DNA of 64,000 nucleotides from Diaporthe sp. PMI_573 (lineage: Eukaryota > Ascomycota > Sordariomycetes > Diaporthales > Diaporthaceae), in the NCBI GenBank assembly GCA_021399435.1, contig JAJTUP010000053.1:372001-436000 (forward strand), read 5' to 3'. The notes beneath the pieces are model-generated. The model was not told the DNA's origin. It saw only the letters and a program-made list of their open reading frames with translations, and ran no database searches. The translations under genes and the position numbers were made by a program. Of this stretch, positions 10,384 to 22,305 are shown one piece after another (the stretch's first letter is position 1; the number at the start of each line of letters is the position of its first letter).

Positions 10384-12173
10384 TCACGCGTTGGTGGCCT
10401 GGGGGCCGCCGCGCCCACGGGGAGCGCCACCTCGGCCCCGAGAGGGGTACCCACCACGTCCGCCTCCCTGGCTACCAGATCGCTGGCCTTCGAAGCCGCG
10501 TCCGCGTCCGGAGATGCTTCCTCGGTTCTGGTTGTAGTTGGCGCCACCGTAGGCACCGGCCTTGGGGCGGCGGGGCTCGACGACAATGTTCTCGCCGTTC
10601 ACGGTGATCGGGCTGGCACCGATGGCAGCCTGGTAGCCTGCTGCGGCAGAGTACTCGACGAATGCGCAGTTCTAGCTAAGTTAGATTAAGACTCCCAGCA
10701 GGGTGGCGGGTCGAACAGAACATACCTTGGAGCGGTTGATATCGAAGTAAACCATCTCGCCAAAGCCGCCGAGGGCAGCCCTCAGGTCATCCTCCTTGAC
10801 CTTCTCGGTCACGAACTTGACGTATGCCAGGGTGCCTTCCTTTTCGGCAGGAGGCGTAGAGGTGGCTTGCTGTCGGCTCTGCCTCTTGGAGTCGGCGCCC
10901 GCGGTCCGCCACTCACTATCCTTGTCGGCGGCCTGAGCAGCGTTCTCGCTGGCCTGGGCAGGAGCGGCAGCGGCCTTGGGCTGGGCGGGAGCAGCAGCGG
11001 CCTTGGGCTGAGCTGGCGCGGCGGCGGGAGCTGCCTTGGGGAGCGGGACGACCGGCTTCACAGGGACTCCGACGGCGGCGGCAGCGCGGCTAGCCCAGGA
11101 CATGGGCTTGGGAGGTCCCTTGGGCTTCTCGGGCTCTGGTGCGGGGGCACGCGATGGGGCTGGCGTGGGGCTTGGGTCCTTGGGGAGCTCTGGCTTCTTT
11201 GCCTCCTCTTCGGCAATCTCCTGCACAGTCTTCTCGGGGTCCGCAGTGGTCTGGGCCTCCTCAGCCTTGCTGGGAGCCTCCTCGGCGGCCGGGGCAGCCT
11301 CGACAGGAGTCTCGGCCGCGGTGGTGGAAGGGGTGTCCTTGGCCGTGGAGCTGGCTTCCTCAAGCTTCTTGTCAACAACCTCAGCATCGAGGGCAGCTGG
11401 GCTGGGCTCGGCAGGCTGCTCCGCCTGGGCCTTCTCGGGCTCTGGTGCGGCGGCGGCAGGAGCTGAATCGGCAACAGCTGCGGGTTCCTGGTGGGGGGCT
11501 TCCATCTCAACAGCAGGGGCCGACTCAGAGACAGGACCCTCGGTAGCCTCCTCCTCTCCCTCGTTCACATATCGAAGGATGTCGTTGAGCAGGAAGTATC
11601 CGGCGGGTTGCTGAGCAAGCACAAAAGTCTGAACAAACTTCTTCGGCTCGCCGGACTTGTTGCAGATCTCACCGATGACCTGGATGACGATGTTGTCGTA
11701 TGAGGCTTGGGAGTCGACGTTGGAGACGCGGACCTTGCAGTCGTGGAAGTCAAGCTCCTTGATGCGCTCGGAGATAGCCTGGCCAAGTGAGTAAGGTTAG
11801 CATGTTGTCACCCCCTCCGTTTTGAGAACGGCGAGACGGGGAGGGGTGGTAACTAACCTGTCGGCCGACTGCGACGGGGGAAAGCTCAGCCTCGAGGCCT
11901 TGGACGAACTGGGATCGCTTGTTGTAGAAGAGCTGCGGGACTGTTAGCAGGATGGCGCGTAGGCGGTGCCACTAGGTTCTATGCACTCACGTGAAGCTTG
12001 TCTGGGTTCTTGCTCAGGGTGGTGTAGTATTGTTGGACAAAGTACCAGCCAACCTCATCCTTTGATGGGGTGCCGTCGGCGGCGGCTGTGTTGGAAGCAG
12101 AAGGGGCGTCGGAGGGGGTGCCGCCAGACTCCCGCCATTGCTCCTGGTGGTTTGTGTTGCCATTTGTTGCCAT
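10384..12173 (-). CDS. NTF2-domain and RRM RNA-binding protein (G3BP/Nxt3 type)
   Basis: Four exons: 12173-11991, 11932-11858, 11778-10726 and 10671-10384, all phase 0, with introns of 58, 79 and 54 nt; the product is about 532 aa. Residues about 42-165 form an NTF2-like domain (VGWYFVQQYYTTLSKNPDKLH, LFYNKRSQFVQG, then DSQASYDNIVIQVIGEI and KFVQTFVLAQQPAGYFLLND). A long Ala/Pro/Glu-rich disordered segment follows (about 175-400). An RRM then spans LAYVKFVTEKVKEDDLRAAL to NGENIVVEPRR, with RNP1-like NCAFVEY created across the third splice junction. The C-terminus is an RGG box (GRGRG, GRGGYPSRGRGG). This architecture is that of G3BP/Nxt3/Bre5-type proteins, which bind RNA, enter stress granules and partner a Ubp3-class deubiquitinase. 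Those partner roles are known for the family and only inferred here. Confidence 0.9.
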
Positions 12174-14064
12174 GGTGCTGTGGGTAGTACGACTGTGTCT
12201 AGAAGGATATATGTGGTTGCTGAGGAAGGGCGTAGGGTTCGCGAGGATCTTGATGTGTTTTGCGCGCCGCTAAAATCTGGAAGTCGGCTCGGGGCAGGGA
12301 GAAACCGTGCGGCAGAAACTGGGCTGGACAGGTGGAGTTTAGCTCAAGGCCGTTCTGCCAGGCGGCGAGACGCGTAAAGTGTGAAGATGTACATACCTGT
12401 CTATGGGGGAAGGCTGGGGTGGAGAGGCGCGTATGGGTTATCACCTGAAGTGATTCAGTCGGGTTGACAAGAGTGAATTCACCAACAGTGCTGGGCCTTT
12501 GGTCTAGCTCCGAGAAATGATGACAAAACAATTTAGTCGGATTAGGGTTGGAGATGGTGGACACCCGGTGGAGGAGGTGGCGGGGTCCAGAGTTAGGGTT
12601 CTTTTGTGGGAATCCGAGTCGTAGAAAGGAATTTGGATGCTGGAGAGCAAGCCTCTTTGATGTCTTTAGAGGGCGGAAAGAGGTTGGTAACCAGTGTGAT
12701 GATTTGGGTTGTGTCGTGTGTGGAGGGATTCGTCTGGGTGAGGAGTTGGGAGCAAAAAAATCAATGTCATTCAATCACGGGAGGAGGTTGACGATCCGAC
12801 GCTCCAAGCGCCCAGAACTTGAGCGGCCCCAGCTACTGCTCACTACAAAGAGCAGGCATAAATTCTCAGTCGAACAGGGTTTGACCCCTCACGCGGCAGC
12901 TCCAATCTGGGGACGATAGGGAGCTGGGTGCAGGTTTGCACGTCTGCAGTCGGAAATATACTCTCAACACTAACAGATGGCCCGCCGGCCTGGAAGCTGC
13001 CAGGCGGGCACGGACCCGAAGATCTTAGTTCCCTTCCAAATGAGACGACTGAACTCTAACAAAGGCCGATCCTACTACCACTGGGAGGCGGGCTGACTGA
13101 AGGCTCACCTGTGAGGCTGTTCTGGGCAATGTCTTCAGCTTCATCTGGCCCGTCAACGCTCACTCCAAGTGTGCCCCTGTACATGTAAATGTACTCGGTC
13201 AAGCACATGATGAATACCGAGATCCCGCCGTCAATGCTCGATCGGTACTCGCCCAAAGGCCCCACAGTGTAAAGTCTCTATCGGCCGCGTGGGTGCCGCC
13301 TGGATGCCTGAGACAAGCTTCTGCAGATGCGCACAGATGTGTCTAATTGGCATTACATATATTGATACTCATGCAATCACTTATAAGCATGGCTGCCCAC
13401 GTTGTGGCTATTGTCCTTGGACTGGGGGCCGCAGGTCCACTTTCTCTTATAAGCTCCATACTGATGTTTGACTTGGACTCATCGTCGAGTGTACCTCTTC
13501 AAGCCACACATGAAGCGAAGCCATCTGGGAATGGCCCTCATTCTTACACTACCTGGAGCAGAATGTGAGATGTGCTGAGGCATTGTGTCGCCTTGCAATT
13601 GAGCTCTCAGATTGGCCAATGGCTGCGGGCTGGCCCGTACACCGGCCTGGTGTCGTTCGCTGGATGTGGTAAAGACCCCTTGATGTGGCCACGTCAGGGG
13701 AGGTTGTATCAATATATTAATTGTTTTTTTTTTGGCGGCATGATTTAATATCCCCTAGATCTCATGCCAAAGTGGCATCTTCCTTTTAGCAACATCATAA
13801 GCGTCCCGAAATAGGGACAGCCACACCATAACAAGAGCATGCGCCGATTTCCGTACCCTCCGCTCAAAAGACAAAACATACCGCATTGTAAATGCGACCG
13901 GCCCTTGCCCCCCGGGAAACCATGACTACACATACACAATCCTATGGATTATTTGGGCGCCTTGTAGACGCCTAGCCCCTCCTCAGTACCCAGATTCCCA
14001 TGGCCACATGCGTATAATTACAAAGGCTTGGTAGAAGCTAAAGTCAAGGACATGACGCCGTCTC
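12174..14064. other. Intergenic region upstream of the NTF2/RRM gene
   Basis: About 1.9 kb without a supportable gene. The first part is the probable promoter and 5' UTR of the NTF2/RRM gene. On the minus strand, 13255-13090 is an open stretch flanked by AG and GT that reads like an isolated exon (see findings). I see no domain or RNA gene elsewhere in it. Confidence 0.5.
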
Positions 14065-16405
14065 TCACCCTCTCACAGGCAATTTCCCCTCGACATCCGC
14101 GTCTTTTTCAATTTTCAACTTGCCTGCTGTGCTTTCCCTGTCCAGCTTGTCCTGGTGTTTCCTCAGCACGTCGGCCAGGCTCTTGGCGTGCAGCATGCCC
14201 AGCTCGGACCATACCGTCTCCAGGACGTCCAGCGCCCACCGCCATACGTCGTACGGCACCCCCGGCGCGCACGCAGCGACGCGGAGCTGGAAGGTGAGGT
14301 GCGGGATGCCGAAGGCTCCGGAGCCCGCCCCGCCGTGGGTCTGCACCATGTCGAGCTCCTCCCACGACAGCCGCGGGTGCCGGTAGTGCGTGGGCACCGA
14401 CGTGAGCACGTCGACCGCCAGCCGCCGCACCGTCTCGCGGACGCGCTCCTCCTGGAAAGGGATCCCCGGCGGCGGCTTGGACCGGGCGCCCGAGGCGGTC
14501 CGCGGGCACTCCGCCGCCAGCTCGAGGATCCGCTGGTTGGCCAGCAGCCGCGCCCAGCGGAAGTGGTTCCATATCCGTGACGCCCAAACGTCCGAGTAGC
14601 GGTGGTAGCTGCCGCGGAAGACGGCCTCGCGCGGCAGGTCTGGCGAGCTGATCACCTCGTACTTCCACTTCCCTTCCTGCGACGACTCCCAGTCGTCCAT
14701 CTCCGCATCCACAGCCAGCAGCTGCTGTAGCATTTGTTCTGTGGACTCGTTCCCGTCGGCGTGCGCCGTGTCGCGCAGCGTGGCGTTGATCCGTGCGAAT
14801 TTTGCGATGATCGAGACGAGGTCGGCGCCGGGTTTCTCGTCCTCGGGGAGCAGGTCCAGGGTCTTTCTCTCCCGGAGCCAGTCGAAGAAGTTTTCTGGGA
14901 GGCTCACGCCGTTCGTGACGCATGGTATAAGCTACGGGAATGGTCAGAAAGGCACAACCTATTTGGCGCTCAGCCAGTGTCTTGAGGATCCACCGACCAA
15001 TGAGTAACATAATTGCAGCACGCCCCTGATTCCTAAAGCCGGTGCGGTAGCGACTGGTAGCGCCGACCTTATCAGAGCCAGACACCCCAGGAGATGAACT
15101 CTCACATTATCATGAAACTCGTGTGTTGCGTGGACGCACTACAGCTGCTGTCAGCGAGCGTTCCGTGAACATGGGCGTGGAAAGCAGGAACGCATAATCG
15201 TGGCGGCTTCTTACCTGGAACAAGGCAAGCATGACGGTGGTCTTGATAGCCGCTTCGAGATTTTGCAACGGATTGCGCAGGGCGTTGTTCGTCAGCGCGA
15301 GAGCCTCGCCGTATTTTATTCTTGACAAGTGCTGCAGTCGCTTGTCATCATGCAGATTCGCCATCCCAGCCAGGCCGAGGGCGGCCATGGTGGTTTGTGA
15401 CGAAGAGCTTTGGAACCATGTCTGACTGCTAAGGTCCTCCGCCTTCCTGACCTCGTCCGGATACCCGATGATGTAGTGGTTGACGTAGAACGTGAGCCCA
15501 ATCTCGGCCGGGTCCGTAGGTATAGCTGGGGGTAGTTTTGACGAGTCCCAGCCCTCAACCTGCCACCGTGTCGTTGCAGGGGTGCTAGTAGCGACCGACG
15601 GCGAGGAGCTTCCACCCCTGACACGTGGCGAGTTGGGCGAGATTGGAGATGCAGAGGTGTACGAAGGTGACCGTGTCGATACATATAAAGACCCGGATGT
15701 GGCTGAGGACGATATCGAAGAAGATCTCTTGATCTTGGCCGGGCCTTGTCGCACGGGTACGTCCGTTGATGAAGAGGCTGACGACGATGCTCTTCCGTCT
15801 TCACATCCCCAGGAGGCGCGCACCTTTTTCTCGACTTTCACCGTCTCATCCCGGAACATCAGCGAGAGCTGATCTCGATACCCCGGGCATACTTTCGACA
15901 CCCGGATGCATTGTGTACATTCAGGTTGCCGTCTGTCGCACTAGAAACGTTGAGGTCAGTGAGTCGGCGCCCATTGATAGCAGTTCCAGGCGGTATGGAC
16001 GGAGTGGTCGATGAATTTGTAGAGGGAGCCAAGGAAGGGAGCCCCGCCGTTTGGCGGAAATTTCCACACCATTCAGAGTGTGTAGGCCATGCATGTCTGG
16101 ACCAGACAGTGCTTTCACGGCGCGAGCCAGAGGCAGTGTCGCAGAGGACAGTACACACGGAGAATGAGGGAACTCCATTGCAGGTTCTGTCAGAGTGGAG
16201 AAATTGAACCTGGTGCTTCTTGCAGAACGCCCAACCAGGCTTCCGGTATTTCTCGCAATGTACGATGAAGGATCCAAGGCTTGTTGCGCAAGCATAAGAG
16301 GACGCAGGCCCGGATGGGCCCAGATGTGATGAGACGGGGACGTACCTTTATCCGCCGCTTACGACATGATGAACATCCCAGGGACGCTTTGCCGCAATAG
16401 ACCAT
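14065..16405 (-). CDS. Zn2Cys6 fungal transcription factor
   Basis: Four exons: 16405-16346, 15940-15215, 15138-14998 and 14931-14065, all phase 0; introns are 405, 76 and 66 nt; the product is about 597 aa. The binuclear zinc cluster occupies residues 11-38 with cysteines at 11, 14, 21, 28, 31 and 38 (C-x2-C-x6-C-x6-C-x2-C-x6-C) and the basic RKRRIK between the second and third cysteine. The first intron splits the cluster just before Cys21. PGYRDQLSLMFRDET follows directly, a segment common in the MVYxGKxSxGC subclass of fungal regulators. A Ser-rich linker (about 65-150) leads to a helical middle/C-terminal region (EIGLTFYVNHYIIGYP; VSLPENFFDWLRERKTLD) typical of the 'fungal specific transcription factor' tail. 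The target pathway is unknown, and no biosynthetic cluster surrounds it. An upstream in-frame start at 16468 would add 21 residues and is less family-like. The third intron uses an unusual GTCGGT donor, the weakest point of the model. Confidence 0.83.
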
Positions 16406-16799
16406 AGTGTAAGAAGAGCGTTCAACAAGGGGAGCTTGCTCGAGCCGAACCGTTCCTGAGTATTGCAAGTAGTGCGGTACAGACCGAGACGGGCGGAGAG
16501 GTGGTATTGCGAAAGAGATGCCCTAATAGGGAACCTGTTCGTCGTTGATGACCAACCGAGGCCCCTCTTTCCGTCTCCCCGCCGCAACGCTCGTGGAATC
16601 AGCGATGCTGTGAAATGATGTGCCGAGGAGAGAGGGCCAGGGGCCGAGGGAAGGGAGTGGGCCACTCAGAGTGAGGCCTCGGTGGTGGGTATGTGACAGG
16701 CCGGTGGTTTGGGTGGGAGGACCCAGAGAAGTGATGAAGGCAGACCAGGATGGTGTATTGAGTCCTGTTGCCCGTGGCCTGGTGAATGCTTGATGTGTC

Positions 16800-16828
16800 T
16801 GATGTCTGATGTCTGATGTCTGATGTCT
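16800..16828. repeat. TGATGTC heptanucleotide array
   Basis: About four tandem copies of TGATGTC, about 400 bp upstream of the Zn2Cys6 start codon. Possibly a slippage array in its promoter. Confidence 0.85.
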
Positions 16829-16850
16829 GTCACCTGTCTCTCTGTACCTG

Positions 16851-16913
16851 TGCCAGTACCAATGCCAATGCCAATGCCAATGCCAGTGCCAGTATCAGTG
16901 CCAGTGCCAGTAA
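16851..16913. repeat. TGCCAR hexanucleotide array
   Basis: About ten copies of a 6-bp unit alternating TGCCAA and TGCCAG. Any reading frame through it gives Met-Pro/Val-Pro runs without further coding support. Confidence 0.85.
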
Positions 16914-17682
16914 TGGGTTCACCGTGGGCAAGACGACCAGGACAGTGTGGAGGATTTGTAATGGGACTCCAGCGCGGGCTCTCGTGGGTCGACCGTCGAG
17001 TGCAATTCTAGACGCAAGACAAGCTGCCAATGGATGTCCAGTAGCTGTCCGAACCGGGAGTCGAATGGGGTCGGGACACGGACGGGATGGCCACGGCCTC
17101 GGCGGCGACAGCGTTGCAATGGGACAGGCAAGGGTCTGTGAAGGGGTGTGACGGGTGTGTGACGGGTTTGAAGGAGGCACGTAGGTACCGACTGGTCATT
17201 GCATTCAGTGCATGCGCAGCCAGACAGTGGATGTGTCACAAAAGAGATGGGTGGGCATGGGGGCACGCGGGACAAGGCTGAATGAAGTTGGAACCACATG
17301 CAGACAAGCAGCAGCCAGCAGCCAGCAGCCAGCAACCGGTGCGGAGTGCAAGCAAGCACTACGGAGCACATCTGTCGATCCCGATATCCCTGGTCTGGTC
17401 TGGTTTGGGCTGGCGGGCTGGATGGGAGCACCGAGCGACAGCAGGCACGAACCGGCCTCGGCTGCTGCGGATCAGGGCAAATCTCAACTAACGCTCCGCT
17501 AAATGCCTATTATGGTCAGGACTCTCACTTATTAATTATACAACCATGGCTGACAGTTGCGGTAACAGTCACATCTCATCGCTTCCGAGGCAAATTACCA
17601 CGCTCGCAAAAAGCAAAAAGCAACAACACCCTCTGATGACTGTCGGCCCCCGCCAGTGCCACGAGCAGGGTCCAGGTCCTCG

Positions 17683-17714
17683 GTACCCACGTACCCACGT
17701 ACCCACGTACCCAC
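17683..17714. repeat. GTACCCAC octanucleotide array
   Basis: Four tandem copies of GTACCCAC. Not part of any called gene. Confidence 0.85.
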
Positions 17715-20700
17715 CCCCCAAAAGGCTGCACTGAGGACGGGGCAAGGGCCACTGCGGCACGGCACCTGCGCAGGGGGTTTGTGGAAACATTCCGTGCTTC
17801 TGGGAGTGTGCTGCTCGCAACAAATTTGCCTGCAGGGGGCCGCCCTCACCCGCCGTGCCCCTTTCCAGCTAGTCGTGCTACCTAGTCAGTCTGGTGTATC
17901 TACTGCAGGTGCGTAGCTATGAAGACAGTCTAGACAGGTACTATAGTATTTACCCACATGGCCTGCCTGTTCATCTTCCACTAGGCATGTATGCTATGCA
18001 GTTCTCATCTGCTTCTTCTCGATATTGCCATCCCGCCAGGATAAATCGCTAGTCTTCTCTCCTCTCCCGTCCCAACGACGCATGTGGCACGGCCTGTGGG
18101 TGACACCAACGACGGCTTCCCTCCTTTTCCCCCTTCTCACTCCTCCTGTCGTGTTCTTTCGAACCGCCTATCTACATACAGCACCTGTGCCACGCACCCA
18201 CTCGCGCCGACACTGACGGTGACCTCGGCCAACCTAGGTGCAGATCACCACCTCCATCCAAAGCCCGACGAGTCAAGTCACATTTCCCGTTACGAATCCA
18301 TTGTGGAGTTGGGGTATTGTAGATCCTTCTCTACCGCGCTGAGACTACCGCGCAACTCGGCCGTGCGGAGGAGGGGGTCCCAGCCGGAGCACCACGTGGC
18401 ACTGCTGGACGACGGGCTTATCCGTTCTGACAGCCGAAGTCGCGAAAGCGAAGCCCATCGCAGAGGTGGAGATTCCCGAAATTTCAGGCGGGCGTCGGAG
18501 TGAAGGACCATGGCGGGCAGCAGCAGGGCCCCGATAGCCTCACTCTTAGGAGACCCCACGACCTGACGCCTGTCATCCATCCATCCATCCATCCCGTGTG
18601 CAGGATGCAGAACCCTCTCGCATCGATCACGCAAGACCGCAGTTCGGGAGTTGTGAGACTTGCTGACAGCAGCTTGACAGTCAATTTATGACACGTAGCA
18701 TCTGCTCCCGCGCAATACTGTGTGTGACCTGATCAGAATGGAATGCCCACCAGAGATCTTGCGTCTCGGCTCGCTTCCAGGACCGGTGAAGCCCCACGGC
18801 ATCGGAGCATGTGCATGCGCACACGGTGTTACTTGGCAACCTGCACCTATCAGCCCGTTCAGGCGAATTCACTCAGACACAGGCATTGTTCGATAGCGTG
18901 GTGGCTTCCTTGTCGAAGTAATCCTAATTCGTTACTTCTTGCCACGCGTGGACTCCTACCCATGACAGCATGTGTCGGGGCGGCATCGAATTCTGGTGGT
19001 CGAGAATGGACCCCGGCATCTGGAGACAGCATCAACGGGGCACAGACCTGAACTTTGTCTATATACCCCTTCATCGCACTCTGATATGCTCGGTATCAGA
19101 CAGGAACACCCTTCAACCAACCTTTGATCCCCGGTCAAGCCTATAACCCCCCCTCCCCTCCCCGCCTCGTACATTGTCTGATAAACTTCTCGAGTAACGA
19201 AATTACCATGTGCGCCTTTTCGACACTTCGCCTGCACGATACAAGGCAATGTACTGCGGCAAAAGAATACCGCAGACAGCTCCAATACCGGTGAGCATCA
19301 TCGCGAATGCGAGCCGTGGGGCGGCAAGCTCCGCGTGGGGGAGGGCCGAGTGCGAAAGGCGCATACGTCGAGCTTGCTTTTTTGTCACGTACCGTGCGTG
19401 GCAGGAGTTCCCAAGACACATCAAAGGGACGACAGCCATCGTGGCAGCTGCGTGGCCAACGCTCAACCGTTGCTGCAGCATGGGAAAAGCAAGGTCGAGG
19501 TCTCGGGGGCCGTCCCTCCGAGGCGCCGCCACGTTTGTTCCGTTTATTTTTATTTGCTGTTGTTTCCTTTTTCTTTTCGTCATTTCCACAAGTTATCCTC
19601 ATGCGAGGTGCACAAGGTTGATTCATCGGCCTTGTGCAGTGCAACACGAGGTGCGGCGATCAACCGTCAGACGGAGTGAGAAGGCGCTCGCCCCCGGAGG
19701 AAAAAGAAAGAAACATCACACGCCAGAGCAAAGAGGGTGCATCGTCACATCGATAGTGTCAAAATAACCTTTGTCTGACCCATTGCAAATGCTGTCCAGT
19801 GCCGCCTTCTCAACAGGACACACAGCATTCTGCTGTTCCACCGTGGCTCAATACCCTGGTGTCCGCTGTGACGTGTGCGTATGTGTATCAAATTTAGTAC
19901 AGCACTTCTACAGGGGTCCAATCACAATGAGTTGAAGACGATCTCACTGCTGCCAAAGGCCAAGGCCACGATCGAGAAGAGTTGAGAGCCCCTGATGATG
20001 AGTGCAATATAGGGATCAACTTGTGTCCGCGGAGTCGACCACTGAGGCCTGGATCATTCGGTTGAAAACAATCAGAATTGTACAACTCGGAGCCCAAAAA
20101 ATCACGGTTTGTTCACAATTTAGATTCGTGGGAAGGACTTCTAAACGGACAACTATCACCGACAGTCTTTTCTACCGGCTCGACGCCTCGACTCAGCTGG
20201 CCACCGCCTCCCTGCGGGGCCTGGGGGTCGCGATCACATCTGTGTCGCTAGGCTACATATCTTTTCCAAGCCAGGGGCGCTGAGGCCGGGAAAATCGATG
20301 GGCCGCAGAAGCAGGACAAAATCCAGACACTTCATGAGTTACCAAGTGCCGTTGGCGCAGTCCCGGCCAGACTGAGACCTCAGAGTTCCCATTGGACACC
20401 TGTGAACACTAGCTGTGATGTCCCTGATCGAAGGCACAAGCGATATGTACCAAGACGGCGTCATGAATTGGCGGAGCAGTGGGATAATACGGGCTGCTAG
20501 TATCTATGAAGCAGCTTCGGAGTCCAGGGTGTCAAATGTTGGGTTTACGAAGAAAGACGGCACGCTGATTTGGCATGGGAGATGCACTGTATCGCCTCGT
20601 CTTCTCTCTCCGGTGTAGATACTATTCGATCGAGGGTAATATCTATACACTGAGCCATCAATACTAACACGTCCCGCTTAAAATGAGGCCTGTCATCCTT

Positions 20701-20839
20701 AGAACCAGGCAACGCCTGACGCTGTTCTAGCGGGGAAGTGATCAAAGCATGCAACAAAAAAAACTGAACCGCGGCAAAACCTTCTGCTGTTCTAACATCT
20801 TACATGGGAGTGGTAGTCGCTGTACATCTAAATGCCTCT

Positions 20840-22305
20840 CTATGTACTCGGCTTCTCCGCGCTCCCGTCGACAGGGCTCTTCTTGGTATGCTTGGGGTCC
20901 CTCGCCCAAGTCTCCGCCAGCCCGAGCTTCCACGCCGGGTCCTCATCCGGGTATCCCAGGCTCTTGCGCAGCTTCAGCACCTCGTTGCGCACGCGCAGCG
21001 CCACCTCGGTCCGGATCTGCTCCGCCTCCCTACTGTGCTTCAGCTCGTCGGGGAGGTTACCCACGCGGAGGACGTCGGGAACCGCGACGGAGGACTTCCT
21101 TGGGAGTGTGGCGGTGATGCCCGTCCTGCCCGAGTTGGACTCGGACGCGGCGGCCTTGGCGGCGCTGGTGGTGCTCTTCCCCGCCGCAGCGTCGGCCAGC
21201 CTCTCGGCGGTGGCGATCTCCGCCTCCCTGGCGTCCATGGCCGTCTTGACCAGCGCCTTCCACCGCCTGCGCAGGTCACCAAACGTGGACTCCATGTCGA
21301 CCTTGTCGCCAAAGGCGACGTGGACCTTCTTGCCCGGGCGAGGGACGGCGCGCGGCCAGGTCCTGTTCTCGTTCATGATGTCCGAGGTGCCGTCGATGAA
21401 CATGGGCACCATGTCGGGCATGGGCTCCGCCTCGAGGATGAGCCGCGCGACCCCCCACTTGAAGTAGCGCAGCTGCCTGTGCGCGTGCTGGTGCACCAGG
21501 CCCTCCGGGAAGATGTGCACCCAGGCGTGGCGGTTGGACAGGAAGGCCGAGGGCGCGGTGTGCACGTCGCGGCCGTCGGTGCTGTAGGTTAGGCTGCCCT
21601 CGGAGAAGGGGTCTCGCAGGTCCTGCAGGAGGGACTGCGTCGTGACGGTCTTGGGCTGCTCCGGCGCGAGGGCCGTGTGCTCGCCTGTGGTCTTGAAGGG
21701 GTACGCCGACAGCAGGCGGACGGCCTGGGTCATGGTGGGCTGGAAGAGTCCCGCGTGCTGGGAGTGCAGGGCGCGGTGGGTGGGCAGGACCTGGCCGAGG
21801 GTGAAGAAGGTGCTCAGAAGCTTGTTCTTGAAGCAGATGTCGTGGGCGCCCAGACTCCACCGGAGGTTCCAAGGCTGGAATGCCATTCGGAGGGGGAGGA
21901 CGCCCCATATTACTGGGTCGTCGATTCTGTCCAGCCGTGTGAGAAATTGTGTGGCTTGTTTGATCAAGGACCCAGATTAGGATAAGCTATCACTTACACT
22001 GAGATGTGGTTGCTAACTGTGAACAGAACAGGAGTTAGTATGATAACATGTATGAGGTGTATAGTGAATGCTCGGGTAGGTGGACATGTCATACCTGTGA
22101 TGAGGCCTCTCTGCCTCTGGAAAGGATCCTCGCGACTGTCCAGCAGCTTAACAAAGTTGTCTAGCCCGGTGGTCTGTACCTCGTTGAGGCCGTTGAGGAA
22201 ACCCGTGGAGATGGTGCCCGTGAGGCCCATGACCATAGCAGAGGACCCACGCCACAGGCCGTTGGGCCGGCGCTGAGGGTACTGGCCATGAGCTATCGTC
22301 GCCAT
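20840..22305 (-). CDS. TAZ1: Tafazzin-like phospholipid acyltransferase
   Basis: Three exons: 22305-22095, a 19-nt microexon 22016-21998, and 21926-20840, with introns of 78 and 71 nt; the product is about 438 aa. The splice produces SNHISVIDDPVIWG, the H-x4-D acyltransferase motif (His74, Asp79), which fits tafazzin NHxSxxDDPxxWG. Later landmarks are PWNLRWSLGAHDICFKN, LPTHRALHSQHAGLFQ and HIFPEGLVHQ (the glycerol-phosphate-binding FPEG motif, residues near 210), then LRYFKWGVARLI and MPMFIDGTSDIM-like segments. Tafazzin transfers acyl chains between phospholipids to remodel cardiolipin in mitochondrial membranes. The N-terminal stretch with GLTGTISTGFLNGLN fits the membrane-anchoring region. 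A C-terminal basic/Ala-Ser extension (about residues 290-438) is longer than in animals and usual for fungi. Identification is by motif and order of conserved blocks. Confidence 0.9.

Larger units (their letters stand above)
16406..20839. other. 4.4-kb gene-poor intergenic region with simple repeats
   Basis: Upstream of the Zn2Cys6 gene and downstream of tafazzin. It holds short tandem arrays: TGATGTC units at 16800-16828, TGCCAR hexamers at 16851-16913, GCAGCCA-type units near 17305-17335, GTACCCAC x4 at 17683-17714 and CATC units near 18578-18595. Open frames such as 19210-19767 (+) show no domain, biased composition or conserved motif, and I do not call them. The sequence is GC-normal and not RIP-mutated. 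Confidence 0.55.

Noticed and set aside
12780..12910. Possible tRNA-like segment
   Set aside because: A gtcgaac-type word is present, but no matching A box, anticodon arm or acceptor pairing could be drawn.
14108..15085. 325-codon alternative frame in the Zn2Cys6 gene
   Set aside because: Arg/Gly/Ala-rich out-of-frame shadow. The spliced frame gives the conserved regulator sequence.
19210..19767. 185-codon open frame on the plus strand
   Set aside because: No domain. The single hydrophobic run comes from a T-rich tract, and overlapping minus frames are similarly long.
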